From positions 39,224,613 to 39,288,612 of the forward strand of contig NC_052508.1 of assembly GCF_014356525.2 (NCBI RefSeq): a stretch of DNA of 64,000 nucleotides, in the 5' to 3' direction. This document shows, piece by piece, positions 11,977-24,213 of the stretch. The position numbers and the translations under genes are program-made. The stretch's first letter is position 1. Each line of letters opens with the position of its first letter. Origin of the DNA: Nilaparvata lugens. Taxonomy: Eukaryota; Arthropoda; Insecta; Hemiptera; Delphacidae. The notes below the pieces were generated by a model. It was not told the DNA's origin, searched no databases, and saw only the letters and a list, made by a program, of their open reading frames with translations.

Positions 11977-12197
11977 AAAATATTCAAAATTTTCAAAGAG
12001 TAACTAGACAAGTCGCTCAAAACTTAATCACAATTGAAAGAGTTGATAGCACCCTATCCCGTAGAAGTATTTCATATTTGAGAAATAAACTCTATAATAA
12101 AGTTCCAAGAGGATGGTTGATAAAGAAGCCTAAAATAAAAGATTTCCATACCTGGGTGAAAGAAAATTATTTTTATTCAATTAATGATTTGGTTTAA
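11964..12197 (+). pseudogene. LINE ORF2 C-terminal segment after a frameshift
   Basis: Continues the RT protein in another frame. The shift lies near a run of six A at 11974-11979. The segment reads KLKNIQNFQRVTRQVAQ and then SYLRNKLYNKVPRGW. The related LINE at 28 kb has a corresponding C-terminus (about 29200-29418) with Y-N-x-R-A and a terminal basic/aromatic stretch, which supports this being the authentic end. It ends with TAA at 12195-12197. Confidence 0.75.
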
Positions 12198-12379
12198 TAT
12201 TGATTGATGTTGTATGAATCTTAAATTCAGCTTTATGTATATCTTTAATTTATTGTTATTTCTTAGAATGGAATATTTAGTTGGTTGAATTTTAATTACT
12301 GTTAGCCTATATTATAATATTGTAGGATCATTTTATATATTAATATTAATGTATAAGTGAATAAGTTATATCAAGACTC

Positions 12380-12413
12380 CACGTCGGCGTACAAGTTTTC
12401 TTTTGCCGACGTG
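12380..12413 (+). other. Stem-loop in LINE 3' UTR
   Basis: Perfect 9-bp inverted repeat CACGTCGGC (12380-12388) and GCCGACGTG (12405-12413) with a 16-nt U-rich loop. It is GC-rich in an otherwise AT-rich UTR and lies about 55 bp before the terminal repeats. Such 3' structures are known RT recognition signals in some LINEs. That role here is inferred. Confidence 0.65.
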
Positions 12414-12466
12414 TAGCACAAAGTTGTCAATTTCCTTTCAGTTGTATTCTGTATATATTTTTGTGC

Positions 12467-12496
12467 AATAAACGATTTGATTTGATTTGATTTGAG
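12467..12496 (+). repeat. LINE 3' tail, (TTTGA)n after AATAAA
   Basis: The 3' UTR ends GCAATAAACGATTTGATTTG and continues as TTTGA repeats instead of a poly-A tail. The AATAAA sits immediately upstream. This marks the 3' end of the element. Confidence 0.8.
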
Positions 12497-12499
12497 TAA

Positions 12500-15005
12500 A
12501 AGTAGACTGGTAATGTAATTAATCTTATATTTCAGTTTTTGATAATTTGTATCTCTGCATAATTCAATATAATGATAATTATAACGTTTTTACATTATCT
12601 TTTTGATAAATCTAGAATAAATTTGATAAGGTATTTGCTTAACCGCTGTGCAGGGATTAAATTAGGAGCTGTGTGCAGTGAAGACAGTGTTGGCGGGGGA
12701 GTGGATACCTTTGGGGTGGCGTAGCGTTGCCCATTTATAGAGAGCATGTTTTGCGTTTCTATTAATTAAATTTAATGAACGTTGGCCTGTGCTGTGTGCT
12801 GTGAGCCTGCTTCGCATGTGAAAAGTCGGGTGGAGCGCCACTGATCCCCCATACGTTGATTAATATTGTGTAGTAATGAATTTATGGACAGGACAGGGTA
12901 CGCTGCTAATAAATTGGGGCGAGATTAAATATCATGACGATATTAATGATTGAAAAATGATCTATCGTTCACCGTTTCGTGGAAATGATGACTGTTTCCT
13001 GTCCAGATGTCCAGGGTTCACTATTTTGTTCATCTCGATAAAGAGTTTCAAATTGGGGATCACAAGCGTGACGCACTCTTACTCCCTCATACTCTGTCTT
13101 CCTTTTTCTCTTATATCTTCTGCACTATATTATTCTCTCTGCCTCTCTCATTCTCCATTCTATTCCATTTCACTTCCTTCTACTCTTGCTCTTTTACATA
13201 CGTTCTCCATCCCTCTCTATCAATAAATCCTTTCTCTCCTTCTCTCGTGTGTGGATCATTCCGTCGACCAGCTGTTCTTTCTGTCTGTAGGACAGCTGAA
13301 TAATTAGATAATGCCTAGGTTCGGACAAGCGGCCAAGCCCCTATAATCCATTCAAAACCTACATTTCGGTGTGAAAGGTGTCTGTGAATGATCCTCGGTG
13401 AATTGAGTGCTGATGGCCCTGTTAATTGCATGCAACTGCCAGTGATCTCAATCCATCTCAAGTAAATTCTAGAAAAAACTGATACTCTAATCAATGGAAT
13501 GATTTTGCTCCTGTAACTCACGATAATTATTCAAAACTGATTCAATTATACGAGTTTATTTCATATCATTTTTCACCAATAAGTCACAACACATGAAACT
13601 TCATTATTGGATATTTATTCTTTATTGATTAATTCATACAATAAGAACATCATTGAAATGATAGGGAGAGAAAAAATAAGGCAACCTTGTGCTAATTCCT
13701 CTCCCAAATTTAGATAAGGCTACACATTGTCCAGAAAAGGCTAGTCTTGTAGTTGTTCACTTCACAAAACTCAGTCCTTAATTATTTTCACAAAGTAGAT
13801 TTTTCAATTTAGATGCTTCAAAACCAAACAGGATAAATATTCCACTTTATTATAACCAAAATAGGAAATATTCACATATTAAAGAAATAATTTTACAGGA
13901 CCCATTAACTCATCACAAGACAGAATCATTATTGATCCTGTGAGCTATTACAATAATCATGATATTTTATACTGTATTACGTGAATTTCCAGAAGTATGC
14001 GGATTGAAAAGGATCAGGTGAAGCTACACCGATTTTTTCCTCATAGATCATTGATATTTTGGATCCTTCACGGACTTTGATTGTTCCTTTGTTCCAGTTT
14101 CAGTTCGAAATAAAATATTTCATACAAATATGATTTGGTCATTTCTCTGATGATAAATCCAATAAAATTTTATTTTTGACACTGAATGCATTTCTGAAAA
14201 ATCATTTTTGCAGAGAATATTGTATTTTTCAATATGATTCTCTCTTTATATACATGATAGTAGGAAAATAAATTAGAAAAAAGACAGCATTTCAAAAGTT
14301 TGTGATTTTCTAAGGTCCTTGATGGAGGAGAAAAATTTTCTAAATCAAACAGCTTCTGCTTGTCAGCGAATAAGACTCATGAAATCTGTAGGAGATTTTC
14401 TGGGAAATATTACAACTTGATTATATTTCAAATAAAACTTATCTTGATTACATCTTTTCTACATTCAATGCTTAGATATTTATTATCTTGATTAGAGATG
14501 AGTGGCAAAAGTAACATGAAGTAACTCAGCTTTTCTTTTAATTTGATATTTTTCGTCTCACTTTCCTCTTCTCTCTGACATTGTACATGTCAACAAGGCG
14601 ACGTTTTGTTCAAGGTAACTGGAAATTTACAATTGCTGTGAATGCAGTCCATTAGATAGATTACTGTTGAGGAGTTTCAAACCGACTCCGCTCAACCAGA
14701 AGGAATTAATTCCGGTAGATTCTAGACTAAACCTACACAGCTTAAAGCGTTACTAGCTCTGTTAACTCACTTGTAAAATGAGTCTATTTTCATCAGAACC
14801 TCTTAATTCCAATTATTTGATGTTTCAATTTTGTGTTCATGCTCCAATGATTTGAACGATGAGAACTGTATGACAGTAACATAAATTTGTACCCCAGTGA
14901 AATGTATTTCTATGGTTTTGTTCCGCACTTTCTATGATATAACCTCACAATACACTGCATATTGTACTTCTGTACTTCCTGGCCTATTCTGTGTGTATCG
15001 TTCGA
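12500..15005. other. No recognisable gene
   Basis: Unassigned sequence. About 12640-12860 is less AT-rich, and about 13080-13240 is pyrimidine-rich low-complexity sequence (CTCTCT, TTCCTTCT). Open frames here are products of that composition. Confidence 0.5.
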
Positions 15006-15009
15006 ATAT

Positions 15010-17017
15010 GGCCAGTTTCACACGGCAGAACCCTGGCTCCTGAAGATCATATTACGGAAGATCATATTTCATATTTCGCAGCTCTCCTGTGAAAAATTCG
15101 AAATCACATGGGGATCTTACAAATAAGCCGACGGATCTAACGATTACGCCGACGTTTGCTCAAAGTATGACTCATCACTTTTTCTCAAAGTCTAACTTTC
15201 TTAAAAATATAGATAGAAGATTTCTGATTTCGGATTTGGATTCAGCGACCCCAAATTCTGTAGAGCGTAAGTCCCATTTACAAAAAATACCTGAAAACAA
15301 GGGAGTTATAGCTGTTTTCAATATAGCTTTCCATTATCATATGATTATATAGTAAACGTACAAAGATAACAATACTCCTGCCTCACGAAGAGACAGGCAA
15401 AGGTTTTAAGAAGTTTTCGAACACCTAAAAAGTTTAAACATAAACATTTTTAATTTTTAAAAGTTCAAAAAAAAAATTAAACTTTGAAAAGATGAATCCA
15501 AATATGAACTCATAAATCATCTCTACTCATCGAGGGAAAGGACACTCTCATCTAAAATACGAGGAATAGGACAAGTAAACTTCACTGAATTTCAATTGTC
15601 ATTCAACAATCTAATTTATCAGGTTCAAATAGTTGAATATACCAATAATTATTTCTTTGCAACAATCAGAAAAATCTATTATGAACATACAGTATAAACA
15701 TTGTGGTGATCTAAATCGATCTATGGTAATAATAGGAGCTGAAATAATAAAAAATGTCATTCCATTCCAACTAAAACGAAACTGATGTCTGTGTTTGTTA
15801 GAACTGCTGAGTGGATAATGCTTACTGAGAAAGTCATGAATAGTCCAGACTAGCCTGGCGACTTTGATGCTTTTGACACCGGAATCTCGTTTTATTCTTA
15901 TTAAAGAATGAAAATCATGTATCTTAGTAAAAAGCAGTTCTATACTTTGTATTATTATATGAGTAGTGATTAACATAATCATGGCTTGTTGATCATGGCT
16001 AGTCGCTGAGCTGAATCCTCAGTCGTAGAAACTATGGACCAAGCGCGAGCTTTTGCTTTCTATGTCGTATACCGTCGACACAAACTTCGGCTTTTTTGTT
16101 GTTCGATTTTTTGCCGTTCTTATGAATTCTGTTGAATCAAACATAATGATATTTAACACGTTGCGCTGAACCTGGTAGAGTTCATAGGAACGGTAAAAAT
16201 CAATTTTACGGAAATCGATGTGCATGTAACTGGATTTAGAAGATCAATACGATAATGTGTTCTATCATAATTTAATGATTATCACAGAAATGTTTGAGTG
16301 AAAACGTTGGGCGCAAACCTACTGCCATGAGGAGACAAATAAATTTATGAAAAGCTTGTTGCTTGAATAGTGATCTGGATATCTGTTACACGTTTTTAGT
16401 TCAAGACATAATATGTCTTAGAATAATTTTTAATCTGTTTTGTCAATCGGCAGGAAAACTTTGGTTTTCCAAAGTTATCTTACTCCCTTATTTTTGGGTA
16501 TTTTCAGAAATCAAGATAAATATCCCACCAAATTTCCTACACGAATACAGTGTTAGTTGTATTATAATAGCTACAGTACATACTTACTCTATAGTACAGT
16601 ACCTGTTCGTTTTTACCGTATAATTATATGATAATAGAAAGCTTTATTAAAAACAGCCATAACTTCCTTGTTTTCGGATATTTTCGAAAACGGGACTTAC
16701 GCTTCAATGAATTTGGGGTCGCTGAATCCAAATCCGAAATCAGAATCTTTCTATCTTCATTTTCAAGAAAAATAGTTTTTGAGAAAAAGTGGTGACCGGA
16801 GAGACGTAGAATCACCATGTGATAGCGGCGATTTGTCCGCTAGTATCTCGATCCAAGCCGGTTTCTGCTTGCCTCGAGGGGAAAAGACGTGACAAAAGGA
16901 GGTTCCTGGCTCGGGGTCACCATGTGAAAGACACGATTTGACTCGATGTACTTCGACAATAAACGTGAACACTGTTCAGTGTTCAAGTTGCACGTCTCCT
17001 ATCGTGTGAAAGAGGCC
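15010..17017. mobile_element. Foldback / long-TIR DNA element, non-autonomous
   Basis: The ends are similar inverted sequences: left GGCCAGTTTCACACGGCAG (15010-15028) and right CTATCGTGTGAAAGAGGCC (about 16999-17017). Inner arms pair over about 180 bp, 15165-15350 against 16620-16800. Shared phrases are GATTTCGGATTTGGATTCAG, GCGACCCCAAATTC, AACAAGGGAGTTATAG and CATATGATTATAT and their complements. The 1.27 kb between the arms has no recognised coding sequence. The superfamily was not identified. Confidence 0.55.
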
Positions 17018-17092
17018 TATACAAATATTTCCGATTTGTGTTTATTCCATAAAGTCCAACATTTTTCTTGAAAGTTGATTTTTAAGAAATTT

Positions 17093-18345
17093 CGAGCGGT
17101 GTTAACCGTGCTCTGCAAGGGTCTGTTTGAAGCACGAATAAATTTGATGAACTTGAATAGATCCATGCTGATATTGAAAGTAACACCTGTAATAATTTTT
17201 AATAGAAGAATTACGGTATTTGATTTATCCTACGTCAAATTTGTATTGCAAATTGAATGAATATGGTTTTATTATTAAAATTATAATCAATAATTGAATA
17301 ATAATTATGAAAATAGGCCTATATAGTACGGGCGCAAATGTCATTTCGTGGTCATTTTTGAGTAACAGCCGTGGCAGATGTCTCAATTTCTTCGTTAGGT
17401 CTAACATAATAAGGATCGTGATGATGATAAGTCGAAAACACAGGCAAATACCTCGAAAACAAGATGGTCGCCAAAAATTTTAGGGTTTTGCTACATCGCT
17501 TGTATTTCAATAACCGTTCAAGATATTCAACCGTTTTTTGACTACAGTATTTTAAAAATGTTCATATAGAATTTATGTCCTTTAAATTTTTTCTCTTGAA
17601 CACAAATTTTATTATCTATGACCTTCAAACTAGAACTATGAATCGATTTTTTTGAACTAGTCGATTTTATAGCCCTAGCTTGTACCTCATGATAAAAACG
17701 CACCAGAATTCATGAAGGGTTTTCTTAGGTGGGCACTGAAGAACACATTGTTGACGCACAGCGCAAGAATATAAATCGTTCCAAAGTTGAAAAAACTATC
17801 TGAATTTTATGGATTTAAAAATTCTCTGTATCTCTTGCACAAAAAAATAGAATTAAATTTGAAAAAATAGAAAAAACGTTTTTTAGGGCTTTTGAAGGTT
17901 ATAACTAATACAATATGCGTTTTAGAGAAAAATTTGAGAAAGCAAAAATTTTAGAGGATTATTTCTAAAATATTGTCCTCCAAAAAACTGTTAAATAACT
18001 TGAACGGTTATTGAAATACAAGCGATATAGCAGAACCCTGAAAATTTTGGAGACCATCTTGTTTTCGAGGCGTTCGCCTGTGATTTCGACTTATCATCAT
18101 CACGATCCTTATTATGCTAGACCTAACGAAGAAATTGTGACATCTTCCACGGCTGTTACCCAAAAATGACCACGGAGTGCCTTTTTCATAACATTCGCGC
18201 CCGGACTAATAACCATCCTCAGTAAATAAGAATCTTCATGCAAAATTTGAAGTTAATCAGTTTAGTAGTTCAGACTTGATGATGCGTCGAACATGTGTTT
18301 CGTATCCCGTACTTGTACAAGCCAATTCCTTCCTTTATAGTAAAG
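17093..18345 (+). repeat. Dispersed repeat (CCGTGCT family) interrupted by a MITE
   Basis: Left part contains GGTGTTAACCGTGCTCTGCAAGGGTCT. The right part contains ACCATCCTCAGTAAATAAGAATCT, TGATGATGCGTCGAACAT and TATCCCGTACTTGTACAAGCC. The same modules occur in the same order, without the 0.88 kb insertion, at 53673-53920. A shorter copy is at about 45917-46010. It has no coding capacity. Confidence 0.65.
17325..18208. mobile_element. Long-TIR MITE inserted at TA
   Basis: Terminal inverted repeats of about 210 bp. The left end reads GTACGGGCGCAAATG and the right end, complemented, GTCCGGGCGCGAATG. The arms share TGGTCATTTTTGAGTAACAG, TCTTCGTTAGGTCTA, GGATCGTGATGATGATAAGT, CGAAAACAAGATGGTC and GCTTGTATTTCAATAACCGT, with about 10 percent mismatch by eye. 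The flanking repeat continues across the insertion (AAATAGGCCTA before, ACCATCCTC after). The uninterrupted copy at 53755-53780 reads across that point. A TA duplication fits a Tc1/mariner-related MITE. It has no open frame for a transposase. Confidence 0.8.
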
Positions 18346-18349
18346 GTAT

Positions 18350-19730
18350 AATAAAATATATGGACATTTTACAGGGTGAAGAATTTGTTTATAACTTATG
18401 TAATCATCAAATTTTCATTTATTTGATTTTTTAAATTTTGTAAATTGAATAGAATACATGTACTTTATCTCACCATAATGTTTCCAATATTCTAACAAAT
18501 ATATCAACATTCTTCTCGAAATTTGCAGTAATTTCATATTCATCTGTGGTCTCTCTGCCCATACTTCTCTCTTTTGACAAGCTTTTATTTCGAAAGAAAG
18601 CCGAAGATTCACCTCCACTTATACCTATAAAAATACGCAGATAGAAATTATTCATTCAAATAATCACGGTTTCCTTGGTAAATAATGATTCCCGATTGGT
18701 ATGTCTGAAGTCAAACAATCGCGGTAAAATAAAAAAAAGTTTACCTTTCGTCGAGAAACATTATTTGCATTTTTGTGGGGGAGAGAATCACGAGAAAAGA
18801 ACTGTGGAATGAAGGGGTGACCAATCTCTTGACAATTGCTTGGATTTATTATCAAGAGGAACTAATTAAGACCAACAGCTAATTATAAATTGTGAGAAGG
18901 GGTGGCTGTATTGTTCGAAACGAAGTAATTAAATTCATGGCGGATGATGATTATCATAATTTCCCGCACTCTATTACGGACCACTTCACCTGGTTACAGC
19001 CACTGCCCACCACTCTCCCACGCGCTTTCACTCTCTCTTTATATCTAATTCATTCTCTCTTTCCCTCCTTTTACCAATTCATTCTCCCCACACTTTCCCA
19101 TAATGCTTCGTTTTCAATGGCAATGACTTATTCATTGCGATATACTTCGAATTCACTTCAATGAATATAGGTACTGATAACTACATTTTGTTTAGTGGAA
19201 CATCATAATTGCATCCCCTTCATAGGCTAATTTACATCTTAAATCATATCTTAAGAGAATTTTACAATTATTGTGAAGAAGAAAATCGATCATAGTTGAA
19301 GGATATAACATGTAAATAGCTTCATCTGAATGCAAAAATGATAGTTCTATATTAATTATTTCTGAATATGCTAAAATAAATTCGTTTAGTTTGAATCAAT
19401 TATTGACTGACAAACTGATTTAAATTGATAGGGTGTGTGCAATAGGGTTTCAAACCTATGAACAGGTTCGATGTGCAGCCCATACACCTTTGCTTGTGAA
19501 TGATATTTCCAGAATTCAATTCGTGCAGCTATTCTGAAATTCAGATTCACTTCATCACTCTAATCGCACCATTAAATTAGCATCCTGCTCTCAGCTCTCT
19601 CATTGAAATGAAGGCTGTTTGTGGCCAGCTCTGCTAACATGAGCAGGAGCAACAAAATTACCACCAAATAGTCCGGAACCTACCTGCTCATCATTATAGT
19701 GAACCTACTGATTTGTCGTCAGTGAGAAAT
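18350..19730. other. No recognisable gene
   Basis: AT-rich sequence with a pyrimidine-rich stretch at about 18990-19100. Nothing coding is supported. Confidence 0.5.
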
Positions 19731-19734
19731 GAAG

Positions 19735-20100
19735 AAATAGTCACTGATCCCACACTGCGTGCAAATGGCTTTGATTTACCACGGCACCTCTGGGTACGGC
19801 TGAATAGGTTCAGTAGGTAGGCTTTGCGGATTCTCCTCTCTGTGAGTGTGGGGAAGTACAGAAGATGAGCTACACCCTGGAGTCATGCCCACTAACCAGA
19901 TTCCATGGAGGGCTAAAACAATTAAATTTAGCTCTTGACGATGCCATACTCTGGCTTGATAATCTTGTTTGCCAAAATTAGTACAAAGAATGTATCTTAT
20001 CTTACTGAATTTTTTCTATATTCTTGTTAAATGTATTATGTCTAGATAGTGTATCATTGTATTTTGCTGCTCGCACCATACGCATAAATATGGAATGAAA
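19735..20100 (+). pseudogene. LINE ORF2 3' terminus (Jockey-like zinc-binding tail)
   Basis: Remnant of the extreme C-terminus of a LINE RT with its 3' UTR. At about 19780-19810 the reading is PRHLWVRLNRF. After a frameshift, 19827-19981 reads FADSPLCECGEVQKMSYTL, then ESCPLTRFHGG and a TAG stop at 19979-19981. The C-x-C-G...H/Y...C-P pattern is the short Cys-rich tail typical of Jockey-type ORF2 proteins, which follows the P-R-x-L-W...L-N-R-F block. The UTR runs to about 20100. Everything upstream of the tail is missing, as expected for a 5'-truncated insertion. Confidence 0.7.
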
Positions 20101-20456
20101 TCATTTATGAATTTTCTGTGACCTAGTATTCAAGTTCATCTCTGATCATAATCCCAAACATCGTCTATCTACGAGCCTACGAACTAACCTCTGGTATCAT
20201 ACGAACTTCAGCATAGATTACAGTTGTAATCAGTAAATAATACAGTCTTAATTTGTGATTGAATTTCCTTTGGGGATCAGTAAGAATTAGTCTACCGTAA
20301 TATTACGAATTCACCGGTCCCTTTTATTCGTACGTGTTTCTGGAATTCACATCTAGGTTTAGGATGAGAAGCAAGGAATATATTGCAGAATACTCAAAAG
20401 AAATCGGTTTAAGTCTTTTTACGAACTTTATTCTTTATCATCGGCAAAACTGAAAA

Positions 20457-20640
20457 GATCATGTTGAAAGGATGGAGAGCGACAGGATTCCCAGGGTAGT
20501 CATGTTGTATAACCCGGTTAGGAGTAGAAGTGTAGGCAGACCCCGTAAAAGATGTATGTGATGGTGAGTTTGAAGTCGGAACAGGCAAATTGCCTAATCC
20601 TTGTAGGAAGCGACGACGACGATTCTTCATCATTAATTGA
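20457..20640 (+). pseudogene. LINE 3' end remnant (GRPRKRW family)
   Basis: Plus-strand reading gives HVERMESDRIPRVVMLYNP and then GRPRKRC, followed by the decayed motif corresponding to EQANRAL and a run of GAC repeats (20611-20622). It is the last 60 or so residues of a LINE ORF2 whose longer relatives in this window are at 27690-28040 and 34918-35260. All three end in a run of acidic-codon trinucleotides (GAA, GAC or GAT). Confidence 0.7.
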
Positions 20641-20659
20641 AAAATAAATTCATTCAAGT

Positions 20660-23325
20660 TTGTCTAAGAAACGTGTACATTCTCAAAATTACCTTTTAGC
20701 CTTACTGTGCAGTCTGATGATACTCTTTTGCTCTATTGCAGCGTGAGGTAAAACATCGTATGAACCTGATCAATATGTTCTAGTATTGCGTATTATTAAA
20801 GCAAGGTAAAACCCCAAAAGCTGTTTGAAAACTTTTCAGAGGCGTGTTGTTGTGGAGAAACAAAGCTGGCGAGCGTCCGTCCATCTTTCGATTGATTTCT
20901 ATTTGACCTGATGCTTCGACCAAAAAATTGATAAGGATGTTAACAGGCGGTGGGTACTAATGGACAGGCGTTGCTTGCTGGGTCCTGCACTGGGATCGGA
21001 CATGTCTGACAGTACACACCAATCGCCTTACCCCATTCCCTTGCGCCCGCTAATCTCTTTGAAGCACACCTCAACGATGCACAACCATTAATTGCTCAAC
21101 ATGTGTGCATGTGTTCCTCCTAGAAAAGGGAGAACCCTCCTGAGAGAGGAGAGGGAGAGAGAGAGAGTAAGAGAGAGTGAGAGAGCCCCGTCGACATTAC
21201 GTAAATAGTTGCACATATTGACCGTTCTATGTGTAACATCCGACGTTAAGTTTCTCTCCCACACACCAAACTCAGCTTCCTTCACGAAACAGCCACCCTC
21301 CTTTAACTTATCTACCTGTATGTCCACGCACTGGCTGCGTCGCAAAGTTCGGGCTTTATACTGGCTCCAAACGATAATACTGAGGGTCCAGTCTAGTGAA
21401 GATATATCCATTGGTAATCTATTAGACCATACAAAGGCTTCTTAGTGAAGGCTCAATGTGGGGTCGATGTGAGAATGATTGTGGGAGAGAGAAACTTTAA
21501 TAGTTTGCGAGAGTACAAGATAGGAGCAGGAGAGAAAGAGACAGTAAGTGAGAGGGAGGTGAGACCAAGTACAAGCAAATTGGGAGGATGTGATGCTGTG
21601 AGGGAGGGTAGTGGGTGACAAAATATCAATTAGCGTCTATTCCCTGGTCAAGTAAGACAGGTCGCTTCCAATATCAATTTGAGCCTATTATGTTTCTGTT
21701 ATGTGAAGTCGCCGTTGAACAAACACTCTCTCAAAGTGCCTGTCAAGTGAAGTCCTTCGAAGGCAAAGGTAAGAGAAGGAAGGGTTTGTGTTGAGCTATT
21801 TGAAGTCGGAAATAAATGTCTCAAGTCATGAATCAGATTGGAATTACTAAATAAACTAAATACTATCATTTGCAAAATAATTAGGTGATTGCAACGTTCA
21901 TGTCTTCGTGGTTGATCTGTTATGTTGACTTGATATTATTACTGTCTCATTGCATTATAGATCTTCTACTCTCACGTCTCATTGAATCGCACTATTTTCA
22001 AGTTTTGATATATTACCTTGGCAAACATGATTCTACTACTATTGTGATTATTAGACTATTATTATATGGTTTTCTTATCATAATAGCGGCAAAATTTTAA
22101 TCTGTTCCAGGCGAAGAATCTGGTGGTTTGCTGGCAGCAGACTGAAAAATGGCTACTTCTGATTGAGCTGTGACTGCTTCATTTTTGCAAGGACACTTAC
22201 GAAGGACATGGATTACTATTGGCGGTGCTGGGTCTTCTGGCATCTTTGCGCTATTTGGAATTACGGTGAGTAGCCTACTCAATACATGAAAATTAGAATA
22301 AGAATTTATTGAATTTTAATCGTAATTATGAATAAATCATCGAAGAGTACGATTACTGAAATACTCGAACTATTGTTATATTGTAATGTAATGCTCTTCT
22401 TTCTTAAACAGTACAGGGATTTTATGCGAATCGTCAAACAATGAACAATGAAGTCTTTTCACTATCATCAATTCATATTTTCTTCTGATTGCTAGTTTAG
22501 ATGCAGTTCACTCAATTCCACTTCTATTGAACTACCAAATCTCCCAAGTTGAGTGTAATTCTTGAAAAAACCATTAACTGATTGGTAAGCTTTCACAAAA
22601 TTTTTCCAAGAATATTGAATATTAACAAGTACACTAAGTACAGTACAGTATTATAAATCAATATATTCAATTATCAGAACCTGTTGTTTTTTGCATAATG
22701 CAATGGATATATTTTAATAGGAATTCATATAATCTGATATTTCTTTCTCATTCTATCTCTTTATTTTTCAAACCTATTTAAAATATTACATCTATTTCCA
22801 CTTGGAAAACTTTTGTTTATTTAGGCTTTCGCTTCCATTCATTCTCAATTGTTCCTTTTTTTTAAAAAATCAAGCATGGTTGTGCTTATAAAATCAACAG
22901 TAATTTATAGTTATGACTTTCATTGGTAATTGGATATCGTGTCGCAGCTTCCTGAGAGGATAGAATCGCAGGAAGGCAAGGAAAAACAATCTGAATGACC
23001 GTCTACTCAACAAAGCATGAACATTTTTTCCCCTCAGCGTGAGACGAGCCAATACAAAAGGGGCTTGAATGCGTGATTGATGGTAGCGAAATTTTTTTTT
23101 CCAACTCCGGTTTGGCTTCTGTTAGACATGGGTCAGAAAGTTGGACGTCATTCTCAGAAAAGTGTTAAAAAATATCGCATTTTATCCCAGAGTGATATTA
23201 TGCGACCAACAATAGTAAAAGATTCAATATTTTATAAAAATAAAAAAGTACCTACTTAGCTATATTTATGATCGAGAGTTGTCGGTATTGAGTGATAGTT
23301 AGCTCTCAAGTTCTCACTCCGTTGA
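20660..23325. other. No confirmed gene
   Basis: About 20860-21620 is less AT-rich and contains a GA-rich stretch (21140-21190). About 21900-22080 is AT-rich. A possible exon at 22098-22290 is listed separately. No other element was recognised. Confidence 0.45.
22098..22290 (-). other. Possible terminal coding exon, uncertain
   Basis: A minus-strand open frame of about 60 codons ends at a TAA near 22098. It is clearly less AT-rich than its flanks and is Pro/Ser/Ala-rich at the C-terminus (SAASKPPDSSPGTD). A TAG precedes it at about 22276-22278 on the minus strand and could mark a splice acceptor. No domain was recognised and nothing shows that it is transcribed. It may be chance. Confidence 0.15.
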
Positions 23326-23329
23326 ACAG

Positions 23330-23800
23330 TGAATTTCATATCCTATTATATATTATTAAGCGGGCAATTTCTGTATATAATATATAAATATAATATAATA
23401 TAATATAATATAATATAATATAATATATATATATATATTATAATATTATAATATATATATATATATTATATATAATTATATTGTTATGTGGATATATGGT
23501 TATCTGGTTATGTGGTTATATGGTTATATATTTATGTTCAACGGATCTCGAAAACGGCTCTAACGATTTTCACGAAATTTGGAACAGAGTAGGTTTATGA
23601 TATGAAGATTCGATTGCACTATGTCTCAAGCTTTGGATAACTCGCTGAAGGACATTATAAGGATAAATACGTCCTTGGAAAAATAGCTGGACATTTTGTC
23701 GTCTATCGATACCGTAATGGAAGAGATTGAACGAGTGCATGTGTGTGGGATCATCCAGCTGATCTCACGAGAAGAAAAATTCAGCAAGAGAAACTTATTT
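23330..23800 (+). repeat. Dispersed repeat with AT microsatellite, copy 1
   Basis: Starts near TATTAAGCGGGCAATTTCTG and contains a TATAA-type microsatellite (23385-23475), then GATCTCGAAAACGGCTCTAA, GAAATTTGGAACAGAGTAGG, TTTATGATATGAAGATTCG, ATTGCACTATGTCTC and CTCGCTGAAGGACAT. It continues through GTCGTCTATCGATAC to ATCTCACGAG near 23770. The whole order recurs inverted at 52250-52620. It has no coding capacity. Class unknown. Confidence 0.7.
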
Positions 23801-24213
23801 TTCCTACAGTTACGTTGAAAAGTGGCCATTGCTGCACTGATTACAGAACGCAAAGAATCACTTTTCCGCTCTAGTGCGGGAAAAATTTTTCTGCACTCCA
23901 GATTTGCAACATGGCAACGCAAAATACTTAGTAGGTTATATGGAGCAACAGTGCAGCAAAATCAAAATGAAGTTGGTAACAGTGACTGGGCTGCTATAGT
24001 GAGCAGAGGTGCAACGAAGCACAACGCGCTAATTATTAGTATTAGATATTATAACCAAGGACAACATTTTTATTCAATTTGTCAATAAATTAAGGTTTTT
24101 ATCAATAATAAAATTACACAGAAAAACATTTGATGCATTTCAGGCAATTTTACCCATAATTACCCACTTCTCATATTCAATGGTAACTGTAGGAAAAACT
24201 TAATGTGAAATAC

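Larger units (their letters stand above)
9470..12496 (+). mobile_element. Non-LTR retrotransposon (LINE), 5'-truncated
   Basis: Contains an apurinic-type endonuclease fragment, a nearly complete RT domain, a C-terminal extension, a 3' UTR with a strong stem-loop and a tail of TTTGA repeats. ORF1 and the first part of the endonuclease are absent. The body carries one stop and two frameshifts, so it is a fairly young but dead copy. Its 5' edge abuts Helitron-like copy B. The RT style (Q-G-T-V-L-G-P, F-A-D-D) and the endonuclease place it in the Jockey/CR1 group. The exact clade was not assigned. Confidence 0.85.

Noticed and set aside
21088..21445. 107-codon minus-strand and 78-codon plus-strand frames
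   Set aside because: Opposite-strand pair over a GA-rich region, including a Ser-Leu repeat; no recognisable domain.
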